From assembly GCA_903928285.1 (NCBI GenBank), contig CAIYQH010000554.1:1-6074 (forward strand): 6,074 nt of DNA, in the 5' to 3' direction. Positions within the stretch are counted from its first letter, which is position 1. Each line of letters begins with the position of its first letter. A program made the position numbers and the translations under genes. Below, in pieces: positions 1 through 5,645 of the stretch. The notes under the pieces are model-generated. The model saw only the letters and a program-made list of their open reading frames with translations. It ran no database searches and had not been told where the DNA came from. The DNA is from an uncultured Bacteroidales bacterium. GTDB taxonomy: Bacteria > Bacteroidota > Bacteroidia > Bacteroidales > FEN-979.

Positions 1-31
1 TCCAGTTCCCTTTTACTTCCGTGGTATTCAT
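1..31 (-). CDS. CsbD-like stress protein, N-terminus only (partial, runs off the left edge)
   Basis: Reading the minus strand from an ATG at 31-29 gives ten codons, MNTTEVKGNW, before the window ends. This closely resembles the start of CsbD-family general-stress proteins in Bacteroidota, which typically open with Met-Asn-Thr-Thr-Glu, a short hydrophobic residue, then Lys-Gly-Asn-Trp. CsbD proteins are small, hydrophilic, helical proteins of about 60-70 residues that are induced by stress; their molecular role is not settled. The ATG is preceded by an A-rich leader without a Shine-Dalgarno sequence, as is usual in this phylum. The gene diverges from the histidine kinase and shares a 314-bp intergenic region with it. 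Ten residues are little evidence, but the match is specific and in frame from a plausible start. The identity rests on remembered family sequences, not on a search. Confidence 0.6.
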   Translation of the reverse strand, partial: MNTTEVKGNW

Positions 32-126
32 TTTATCTATTTTTTTTCATGAAAGAATTTTCACACTGCAAAGGTGATTCATTTACCACCAGAAAAGGTT
101 GCACAATTCAGGGTAAGAGTTACATC

Positions 127-246
127 ATTCACACATTTTCATGGTTTCAGAAAACCGGCTAAAAATCCGTAAACTACTACAGTATAGCTTGTTTACAGGT
201 GAGAACACGGTTGACCCGGTTAAACGCCAAACTTCCATGTGTGAAT
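127..246. repeat. 10-bp inverted repeat ATTCACACAT / ATGTGTGAAT
   Basis: ATTCACACAT at 127-136 is the exact reverse complement of ATGTGTGAAT at 237-246. A shorter direct copy of the core, TTCACAC, lies at 60-66. The arms are 100 bp apart, too far for an ordinary transcript hairpin but compatible with repeated binding sites for a regulator in a divergent promoter region. A 10-bp match can arise by chance in a few hundred A/T-rich bases, so a functional role is only a suggestion. Confidence 0.3.
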
Positions 247-275
247 TTTGCAATTAATATCCATAAATGTATAAG
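247..275 (+). promoter_or_regulatory. Weak candidate promoter for the histidine kinase
   Basis: TTTG at 247-250 is followed after 19 bases by TATAAG at 270-275. The first element fits the Bacteroidota -33 box (TTTG) and the spacing is right, but the second matches only the TA of the -7 consensus TAnnTTTG. Read as a sigma70-type promoter it is TTGCAA, 16 bp, TATAAG, which is a fair match. It would leave a 5' leader of about 65 bases before the ATG at 346. No start-site data exist, so this is only the best candidate seen. Confidence 0.22.
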
Positions 276-345
276 GTTAATGGATTTTAATAGCGGTACC
301 TTGCCAAAATAACAGATCGGTAAGATTGAGGCGATTTTTCAAATT

Positions 346-2508
346 ATGACAAACAAGACAAATCCGTTGAAAACAGAGGAGGGCCAGACAAAACTTGCTA
401 TCTCTGAAACCCGTTACCGGCGTCTATTTGAGACAGCCAAAGACGGAATTCTGATCCTGGATGCCGAAACCGGCATGATCCTGGATGTAAACCCGTTTTT
501 AATTGATTTGCTGGGTTATTCAAAGGAACAATTTATTGAAAAGGCTATCTGGGAGATCGGTTTCTTCAAAGATATCGTGGCAAACCAGGAAAATTTCATG
601 GAGTTACAGCTTCGTGAATATATCCGCTACGAGGATCTGCCGCTGGAAACCTCCGACGGACGGCTGATTCATGTTGAATTTGTCAGCAATGTATACCTGG
701 TTGACAAGAAAAAGGTAATCCAGTGTAATATCCGCGATATCACCGGCCGGGTCAGGGCTGAACGTTTTCAGAAACTTTCCAACGTTATTCTGGGTATCCT
801 TGCCAGCAATCTGGATTTTAAGGAGCGGAGCCTCGACCTCATCAATGCCATTAAAGAGGAGACGAAATTTTCGGCTGTCGGTATCCGTCTGCAAACCGGG
901 GATGACTATCCCTACCTGGTACAAAGCGGCTTTCCGAAGGAGCTGATTCAGTCAGAAAACTCCCTTACTTTCAAGGAACCTGACGGCAGAATCTGTAAAA
1001 ATGACGATGGTACTCCATTGCTGGCATGTACCTGCGGTCTCGTTATATCGGGGAATACGGATCCTGGTTCTCCCTTATTCACTGATTCAGGGAGTTTCTG
1101 GACGAACGATTCGTCGCAGCTCTTATCACTTCCAGGTCAACCTGACCGGAGGCTTCAACCCCGGAATACCTGCATCCAGCATGGTTTTGGCTCTATTGCC
1201 ATCATCCCCATCCGGATCAATAAAAAGATCGTGGGGGTTTTGCAGTTGAATGAAACTAAAAAAGGGGCTTTTACAAAAGATATTATCCTCTTTTTTGAGG
1301 CGATCTGTCAGATTATCGGAACGGCGATCATGCGTAAGCAAACTCTCGACGAACTCTTTGTCGCCAAAGAGCACGCAGAGGAGAGCGACCGGCTTAAATC
1401 AGCCTTCCTGGCAAACATGAGCCATGAAATCAGGACTCCGATGAACGGGATCCTCGGCTTTGCCGAGTTGCTGAAAGAACCAGGGCTGACCGGCGAGGAG
1501 CAGGCAAAATATATAGGCATCATCGAAAAAAGCGGCGCCCGGATGCTCAATATCATCAACGATATTGTGAGTATTTCAAAAATTGAATCGGGTCAGATGG
1601 AAGTTTCCTATTCAAAAACTGATGTGAACCTGCAGATGGAGTACATCTATACCTTTTTCAAACCGGAGGCTGACCGGAAAAACATTCAGTTCAGGCTTGA
1701 ATCGTCAGTAACGGCAGCTGATTCCATCATTTTCACAGACAAGGAGAAGGTAACCGCCATCCTGGTCAACCTCACCAACAATGCCCTTAAGTTCTGCGAT
1801 ACTGGCTCCATCGTCTTTGGGTGTAATGTAAAAGAAAATTTCTTTGAATTTTTTGTGAAAGATACAGGGATCGGTATTCCTGCACTGCGTCAGAAAGCTG
1901 TTTTTGATCGGTTTATCCAGGCCGACATCAGTGATGCACGGGCATACCAGGGGGCCGGACTGGGATTGTCCATTTCGAAAGCGTATGTGGAGATGCTGGG
2001 TGGCTGCATATCGCTCGACAGCGAAGTTGGAAAGGGTTCCCTGTTTACCTTCACCATTCCCTATATGCTGCACGATCAATCACCCGTGCTGAAGAAACCT
2101 GAAGGTTTACCGTTGATGGAGGAGGCTCAGCCTTCAAAACTGAATATCCTGATAGCCGAAGATGATGACACCTCGGGAATCCTGATAAGCCTGGCTATCC
2201 GTAATTTATCCAAAGAAATTTTCAGGGCATCTACTGGAGCTGAAGCTATCGTTGTCTGCCGTAATAACCCCTCAATCGATGTCATCCTGATGGATATGAA
2301 AATGCCCGTCATGGATGGATATTCTGCAACCAGGGAAATCCGCAGGTTTAACAAAACTGTGGTTATTATTGCCCAAACCGCCTACGGGTTGAGCGGCGAC
2401 AAGGAGAAGGCACTGGAGGCCGGATGCGACGGGTATATCGCAAAGCCATACAGTAATAATGCATTAAAGACCTTATTGAACGAATGCATGAAAAACCGCA
2501 AACAATAA
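346..2508 (+). CDS. Hybrid sensor histidine kinase (PAS-GAF-HisKA-HATPase-REC)
   Basis: This 720-residue protein has no evident signal peptide or membrane segment and is probably cytoplasmic. A PAS domain spans about residues 19-135 (RYRRLFETAKDGILILD is typical). A GAF-type sensor follows at about 140-332, with cysteines C217, C228, C230 and C276 and an SFWTN motif at 250-254. The HisKA domain (about 348-413) has phosphoacceptor H360 in MSHEIRTP. The ATPase domain (about 465-575) shows the N box around N479, the G1 box DTGIG at 506-510 and the G2 box GAGLGL at 536-541. A C-terminal receiver (about 599-715) has acidic residues E605-D607, phosphoacceptor D650, T678 and K700-P701. All catalytic residues are present, so it should autophosphorylate and pass phosphate to its own receiver. 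There is no HPt or output domain, so a separate phosphotransfer partner is expected; none is encoded here. GAGG at 328-331 is too distant to be a good ribosome site. The ligand is unknown. Confidence 0.95.
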   Translation: MTNKTNPLKTEEGQTKLAISETRYRRLFETAKDGILILDAETGMILDVNPFLIDLLGYSKEQFIEKAIWEIGFFKDIVANQENFMELQLREYIRYEDLPLETSDGRLIHVEFVSNVYLVDKKKVIQCNIRDITGRVRAERFQKLSNVILGILASNLDFKERSLDLINAIKEETKFSAVGIRLQTGDDYPYLVQSGFPKELIQSENSLTFKEPDGRICKNDDGTPLLACTCGLVISGNTDPGSPLFTDSGSFWTNDSSQLLSLPGQPDRRLQPRNTCIQHGFGSIAIIPIRINKKIVGVLQLNETKKGAFTKDIILFFEAICQIIGTAIMRKQTLDELFVAKEHAEESDRLKSAFLANMSHEIRTPMNGILGFAELLKEPGLTGEEQAKYIGIIEKSGARMLNIINDIVSISKIESGQMEVSYSKTDVNLQMEYIYTFFKPEADRKNIQFRLESSVTAADSIIFTDKEKVTAILVNLTNNALKFCDTGSIVFGCNVKENFFEFFVKDTGIGIPALRQKAVFDRFIQADISDARAYQGAGLGLSISKAYVEMLGGCISLDSEVGKGSLFTFTIPYMLHDQSPVLKKPEGLPLMEEAQPSKLNILIAEDDDTSGILISLAIRNLSKEIFRASTGAEAIVVCRNNPSIDVILMDMKMPVMDGYSATREIRRFNKTVVIIAQTAYGLSGDKEKALEAGCDGYIAKPYSNNALKTLLNECMKNRKQ

Positions 2509-2690
2509 GTTAAGGCAACTATGCCAAAATAATTCACCCCGTTCAATCGCCCCCGCTTTACAACCATTCCCGCATTCCAACCTTCCTGCATTCCTGCATT
2601 GTTTGCATTGCTTGCATTGTTTGCATTGTTTGCATTACTTGCATCAATGAGTTGAATTACAGGAATATGGTGGTGATAATAAATCAGCTG
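2509..2690. other. Convergent intergenic region between kinase and transporter genes
   Basis: This 182-bp gap separates two genes that converge. A clear terminator (stable GC hairpin followed by a T run) was not found for either direction. Most of the middle is a short tandem array described separately. Small open frames that cross it have no recognisable protein features and are taken as chance. Confidence 0.6.
2567..2643. repeat. Short tandem array switching from 8-bp to 9-bp units
   Basis: Nine units tile the stretch without gaps. Four are octamers of type TTCCTGCA: 2567-2574 TTCCCGCA, 2575-2582 TTCCAACC (the most degenerate), then 2583-2590 and 2591-2598, both exactly TTCCTGCA. Five are nonamers of type TTGTTTGCA: 2599-2607, 2608-2616 (TTGCTTGCA), 2617-2625, 2626-2634 and 2635-2643 (TTACTTGCA). 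All but the second octamer end in GCA, and all begin with TT. The array is purely intergenic, between converging genes, and not flanked by any mobile-element features. Its role is unknown; replication slippage would explain its growth. Confidence 0.85.
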
Positions 2691-3956
2691 CTAAATAAAC
2701 TGGATGCCTATCAGGACAACTGCTGCCACGGTCATCAGTATAAGGGTGGCGAATCCCAGGAAATTGGACCACTTCCCGTTTGTGAATTTCCCCATGATCT
2801 TTTTGTTGTTGGAGATATGCAGGATGATCGCAATGAGCACAGGCGCTGTTACGCCGTAAAGGATGGCCGAATAGATCAGCGCCTTGACCGGTGAAATGCC
2901 AACATAATTCAGCGATAAGCCGAGTAAGAGTGACACCGCAATGATCACGTAAAATGCCTTTGCTTCATGGAATTTCTTATCCAGTCCCTCTTTCCAGCCA
3001 AAGGTTTCGGTTATGATATAGGAAAGGGAGCCGCTCAGCACCGGAATTGCCAGGAGTCCCGTGCCAATAACCCCGATTGCAAAGAGCAGGTATGCTGAAT
3101 TTCCCACCAATGGTTTTAGTGCCTGGGCAGCCTGTTCAACAGTCTCTATTTTATGAATCCCTGCATTAAAAAGAACCGTCCCTGTGGTAAGGATGATAAA
3201 AAACATGACCAGGTTGGAAAAAAGCATGCCAAAGTCAACATCCTTTTTCATTTCACTCATGATTCTTTTATTGACCACCAGGTGTTTGCTGCTGTTTTTA
3301 CGGTCTTCAACCTCCATCGTGGCCTGCCAGAAGAAGAGGTAAGGCGAAATGGTCGTACCCAGGATTGCTACCAGGATGCTGATAAAGTTTTTATCGAAGA
3401 TGATCTTCGGGACCAGGGAGGATTTCAGGATCACAAGCCAGTCCTGTTTGTATAAAAATGGAATGATAAGGTAGACGAACAGCGCCAGGCACAGGTATTT
3501 CAGGATTGCCGCCATTTTCTGGTAGGGCAGCAGGATGATGAGACCCAGCAATAAAAAGGTAAAGAAAATGCTGAACCAGGTTGAATGAATGGATGGAAAC
3601 AAAAGGTTCCCGACAGCCCCCATGCCTTCAATATCAGCGCCGATGTTTAACACGATGGCGGGAAAGCTGAACAGCAGCATTAAATACAAGACCGGTTTTG
3701 AATAATTTGATTTGAGCGTTCCTGCTAAACCATGGGAGGTTACCAGTCCGATCCTGGCGCACATCTCCTGGATGGAGGCCATGAGCGGGAAGGTGATCAG
3801 GGCGGTCCAGAGGGTGGAAAGTCCATAGGCAGCGCCCGCCTGCGAATAGGTTGCAATGCCCGAAGGGTCGTCATCACTCGCGCCGGTAACGAGCCCGGGC
3901 CCCAGGATTTTCCAGAAACGGAAAAACTTTATGAAGACAATTTTTTTATTGGCCAT
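2691..3956 (-). CDS. NRAMP-related divalent metal transporter with non-canonical ion-site motifs
   Basis: The 421-residue product is an inner-membrane protein with about eleven hydrophobic helices and matches the NRAMP/SLC11 family (COG1914-type), which moves divalent metals, often with protons. The N-terminal helix carries GPGLVTGASDDDPSG, where D28-D29-D30-P31-S32-G33 occupies the place of the canonical Asp-Pro-Gly-Asn ion motif. The helix-6 region reads TISPYLFFWQ at 202-211, where canonical Mn/Fe transporters have Met-Pro-His; the metal-binding methionine position appears to be serine (S204) and the histidine is absent. MEVEDR at 214-219 follows, as in related proteins. The substrate therefore cannot be assumed to be Mn or Fe. 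Length is normal for the family. It is the last gene of the minus-strand series, 32 bp after the gene at 3989, and ends in TAG. The family call is firm; the substrate is open. Confidence 0.9.
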   Translation of the reverse strand: MANKKIVFIKFFRFWKILGPGLVTGASDDDPSGIATYSQAGAAYGLSTLWTALITFPLMASIQEMCARIGLVTSHGLAGTLKSNYSKPVLYLMLLFSFPAIVLNIGADIEGMGAVGNLLFPSIHSTWFSIFFTFLLLGLIILLPYQKMAAILKYLCLALFVYLIIPFLYKQDWLVILKSSLVPKIIFDKNFISILVAILGTTISPYLFFWQATMEVEDRKNSSKHLVVNKRIMSEMKKDVDFGMLFSNLVMFFIILTTGTVLFNAGIHKIETVEQAAQALKPLVGNSAYLLFAIGVIGTGLLAIPVLSGSLSYIITETFGWKEGLDKKFHEAKAFYVIIAVSLLLGLSLNYVGISPVKALIYSAILYGVTAPVLIAIILHISNNKKIMGKFTNGKWSNFLGFATLILMTVAAVVLIGIQFI

Positions 3957-3988
3957 CGATCGGGAAGTGTGCGTTACAGCAAGGGTAA

Positions 3989-4405
3989 TTATGATATCTG
4001 TCGTTGTCCGGTGGCGGGTGAATCAGCGAGGTGCTTTCTCCTGAAGATGTTCATGATCGCCTTGCCTGCAGATACGACCAGGTCAGGATGATTCTCAATG
4101 GCATTGGTGACGCTTACCATCACCGCATCGCCGGCAAGCTGTTTGAAAGGGCTTTTCGTGACACGGGCGACAAACCTTTTAGCAAGGTAACCGGCAGTCA
4201 GACCAACCATCGTGAAAAGCAGGTTCCCTTTCCCCTCTTTACCGGAGGTTCCTCCGTGCAGTGCTTTCCGGAGCATGTTTACCGGTTGCATGGTTTCAAA
4301 CAAGATTAAAAGGTCGGCTTTCAGCAACTGTTGTTCCGCGGTGCGCCTCTTTTCCAGCAGGGTTATAGCTTCCTGCATACCGGTGAGTGAATTTATGTTT
4401 TGCAT
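3989..4405 (-). CDS. Unrecognised small membrane-associated protein (possible YqjK-like role)
   Basis: I do not recognise a named domain in this 138-residue protein. Residues 1-50 are charged and predicted helical, with a heptad-like stretch (LLEKRRTAEQQLLKADLL). A Gly/Lys-rich linker (about 50-60) leads to a hydrophobic segment at about 61-77 (NLLFTMVGLTAGYLAKRF), then a basic patch and an amphipathic segment at about 88-120. The tail is polar. Proteins of this outline (N-terminal helix, then 'GLxxGYLAKR', then an Asn-rich end) recur beside holin-like and YtxH genes in Bacteroidota. The start lies 7 bp after the stop of the holin-like gene, so co-transcription and perhaps translational coupling are likely. 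Its position after YtxH and holin-like genes resembles yqjK in enterobacterial yqjDEK, but sequence homology to YqjK was not established. Confidence 0.8.
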   Translation of the reverse strand: MQNINSLTGMQEAITLLEKRRTAEQQLLKADLLILFETMQPVNMLRKALHGGTSGKEGKGNLLFTMVGLTAGYLAKRFVARVTKSPFKQLAGDAVMVSVTNAIENHPDLVVSAGKAIMNIFRRKHLADSPATGQRQIS

Positions 4406-4412
4406 GATCCGG

Positions 4413-4754
4413 TTATTGAAGTACTTGTTTGATGATATAATCTCCGGTAACCTTTTTAATCTTCCTCCGGAGGAAAAAATACAGAACCCCGGCTGCCAAA
4501 AGGTAAAATGCAGCTACAATGAATAACCCATACCAGTTTTTACCCAGCAATTCTCCCAGGAGCAAGGCTATTGCTGCACTCAACACAAGGAAGAACATGG
4601 AAATCAGGAGCCAAACACACATTTTGGGGATCAGGGAGGCGACTATTCTGGTGATCGCCTCCAATAATCTGAATTTTGAAAGTTCAAACGCAGTAGTGGT
4701 ATATGCTTCAACCCTTTCCATTAATATTTCAATTGCGTTTTCCCTGATTTCCAT
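4413..4754 (-). CDS. Holin-superfamily-III-like (YqjE-type) membrane protein
   Basis: This 113-residue protein has a charged amphipathic N-terminal helix (1-40), two hydrophobic helices at about 46-68 and 75-95 joined by a short GELLGKNWYG turn, and a basic C-terminal end (FFLRRKIKK at 93-101). This is the architecture of the family annotated as phage holin family / putative Actinobacteriophage holin III, which includes E. coli YqjE. Most chromosomal members are not phage lysis genes: there is no endolysin or other phage gene nearby here. The expected location is the inner membrane. It sits 18 bp downstream of the YtxH-type gene and 7 bp upstream of the next gene. A 14-bp perfect palindrome, TTCCTCCGGAGGAA, lies within the coding sequence at 4462-4475 and encodes part of the basic segment. 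The function is unknown; a role in envelope organisation under stress is inference. Confidence 0.85.
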   Translation of the reverse strand: MEIRENAIEILMERVEAYTTTAFELSKFRLLEAITRIVASLIPKMCVWLLISMFFLVLSAAIALLLGELLGKNWYGLFIVAAFYLLAAGVLYFFLRRKIKKVTGDYIIKQVLQ

Positions 4755-4772
4755 ATTTTTAGTTTTAGCTGG

Positions 4773-5042
4773 TTATTTCTGAACCTCTTCGACGGCCTCT
4801 TCCATTTTCAATTTCCCCTTGTCCGCCATCATTTTAGCTACTTTTTCAACAGCGTCAAACTTAACCTTGATACTGTCAATGAAGTCATTGAACTTCTCTC
4901 CGATTTCATCGGTATATTCATCGCTTTTGCGCGAGATTTTTCTCCTGGTCGACGAACCTCTTCCCGGGGCGAATAGAATTCCCATTGCAGCGCCGGCGGC
5001 TAAGCCTGCCAACACGCCTAATACTACTTTTCCTGAACGCAT
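4773..5042 (-). CDS. YtxH-domain protein
   Basis: This 89-residue protein begins with a Gly/Ala-rich hydrophobic helix at about 5-25 (VLGVLAGLAAGAAMGILFAP) followed at once by a GRGSSTRRKI basic segment, the hallmark of YtxH/gas-vesicle-like small proteins. The rest (about 40-89) is a charged helix likely to form a coiled coil. In known relatives the N-terminal helix is a membrane anchor or glycine-zipper element and the tail is exposed to the cytoplasm; related proteins are induced by general stress. The start is preceded by an A/T-rich leader, AAAAATCAATCATT, with no Shine-Dalgarno sequence. It lies 19 bp after the secreted-protein gene and 18 bp before the holin-like gene, so all three probably share a transcript. 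The domain call is confident; the biochemical role is not known. Confidence 0.88.
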   Translation of the reverse strand: MRSGKVVLGVLAGLAAGAAMGILFAPGRGSSTRRKISRKSDEYTDEIGEKFNDFIDSIKVKFDAVEKVAKMMADKGKLKMEEAVEEVQK

Positions 5043-5061
5043 AATGATTGATTTTTAAGTG

Positions 5062-5622
5062 TTATTTATTTTTACCTTTTTCATCCCCGTGATTCTCTTT
5101 CCTGTCTTTATCATGGCCCGGGGGAGATCCTTTGTCATGGCCATGCTGGTCTTTGCTAAAGTTTTCATGACCGCCATTGTCCCTGTTATCATGACTGGGT
5201 TCATGAGGTCTGTTTCCCTCCTGGTTTCCCCGTCCCGGTCTTTCACCGATGGTTTTCTGCGGATGGCCGTGGTATCCCCTTGCATACCTGGATTTATATT
5301 CTTTGAAATGGGTGTACGGGGTATTGCCATGATAATCATTCATCACAACTTTATAGCCGCCATACAGGTCATAATTTTTATACCGGGCCGGTAGATAAGA
5401 GCGATGAATCCAGCCTCCGTCGCCATAATAGATAAACATGGAGGCATTCACATCGTAAAAGGCCTCCACATCGGGCAGGTAGTAATAATGTGCTTCAGCA
5501 TACCCGGAAGGCCCCCACAACGGCGGGGTACCGAGGTTCAGACTCACCGAAAATTGCGCCTGCCCCGCTGTCTGTGCCAAAAACAAAACCATGCTGATAA
5601 GGATTAATTTTAAAAAGTTCAT
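5062..5622 (-). CDS. Exported protein with aromatic N-terminal domain and His-rich polar tail
   Basis: The 186-residue product starts with a Sec signal peptide (about 1-22: one Lys, a hydrophobic core LILISMVLFLA, cleavage predicted after GQA), so it is periplasmic or outer-membrane associated. The mature part has an aromatic-rich region at 23-110 (WGPSGY, YYYLPDVEAFYDV, FIYYGDGGW, LPARYKNYDLYGGYKVV) resembling hypothetical proteins common in Bacteroidota; I know no assigned function. From about 114 the chain becomes low complexity, rich in His, Gly, Asn, Asp and Lys, with nine histidines between 118 and 186 and HGHDKG-type repeats. That tail looks intrinsically disordered and could bind metal. 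The gene lies 23 bp after the lipoprotein gene and 19 bp before the YtxH-type gene. The export call is strong; metal binding is inference. Confidence 0.85.
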   Translation of the reverse strand: MNFLKLILISMVLFLAQTAGQAQFSVSLNLGTPPLWGPSGYAEAHYYYLPDVEAFYDVNASMFIYYGDGGWIHRSYLPARYKNYDLYGGYKVVMNDYHGNTPYTHFKEYKSRYARGYHGHPQKTIGERPGRGNQEGNRPHEPSHDNRDNGGHENFSKDQHGHDKGSPPGHDKDRKENHGDEKGKNK

Positions 5623-5645
5623 CTTATTTGGTTTTTGTTATTATG

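Larger units (their letters stand above)
32..345. other. Divergent intergenic region, no gene seen
   Basis: This A/T-rich stretch lies between the divergent starts of the CsbD-like gene and the histidine kinase, so it should carry the promoters of both. No convincing open frame or RNA gene was found in it. It contains three copies of TTCACAC: at 60-66 and 128-134 in direct orientation, and inverted as GTGTGAA at 239-245. It also holds a weak candidate promoter near 247-275. On the minus strand I found no match to the Bacteroidota -7 element (TAnnTTTG) for the CsbD-like gene. Confidence 0.6.

Noticed and set aside
1705..2079. Minus-strand open frame of 124 codons inside the histidine kinase gene.
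   Set aside because: It lies wholly opposite the conserved ATPase domain of the kinase, and its product shows no recognisable features; it is a shadow frame.
302..2532. The 11-mer TGCCAAAATAA occurs at 302-312, before the kinase gene, and again at 2522-2532, just after it.
   Set aside because: A shared 11-mer is expected by chance several times in about 6 kb, there is no extension beyond it, and no mobile-element genes lie between the copies. It is not good evidence of a target-site duplication.
2583..2643. CRISPR-like array in the convergent gap.
   Set aside because: The units are 8-9 bp, directly abutting, with no spacers and no cas genes, so this is a simple tandem repeat.
3153..3455. 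Plus-strand open frame of 100 codons opposite the NRAMP-related gene.
   Set aside because: The product is polar with no domain features, and it lies opposite conserved transporter helices, so it is a shadow of the real minus-strand gene.
4243..4256. Inverted repeat CGGAGG-TT-CCTCCG, hairpin-like.
   Set aside because: It is inside the coding sequence of the 138-residue protein, the two-base loop is too small for a good hairpin, and no U tract follows.
4462..4475. Perfect 14-bp palindrome TTCCTCCGGAGGAA inside the holin-like gene.
   Set aside because: It lies in the middle of coding sequence for a basic Arg/Lys stretch, has no T run in the coding direction or promoter nearby, and is readily explained by codon choice.
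4413..4754. Phage lysis module suggested by the holin-like family.
   Set aside because: No endolysin, spanin, capsid or integrase gene is present; the neighbours are chromosomal stress-type genes, and this family is mostly non-phage.
5055..5339. Open frame of 94 codons overlapping the exported His-rich protein on the same strand.
   Set aside because: It is an alternative frame of a low-complexity His/Gly/Asp region, begins inside the other gene, and its product has no domain-like or signal features. The 5062-5622 frame has a signal peptide and is clearly the real gene.
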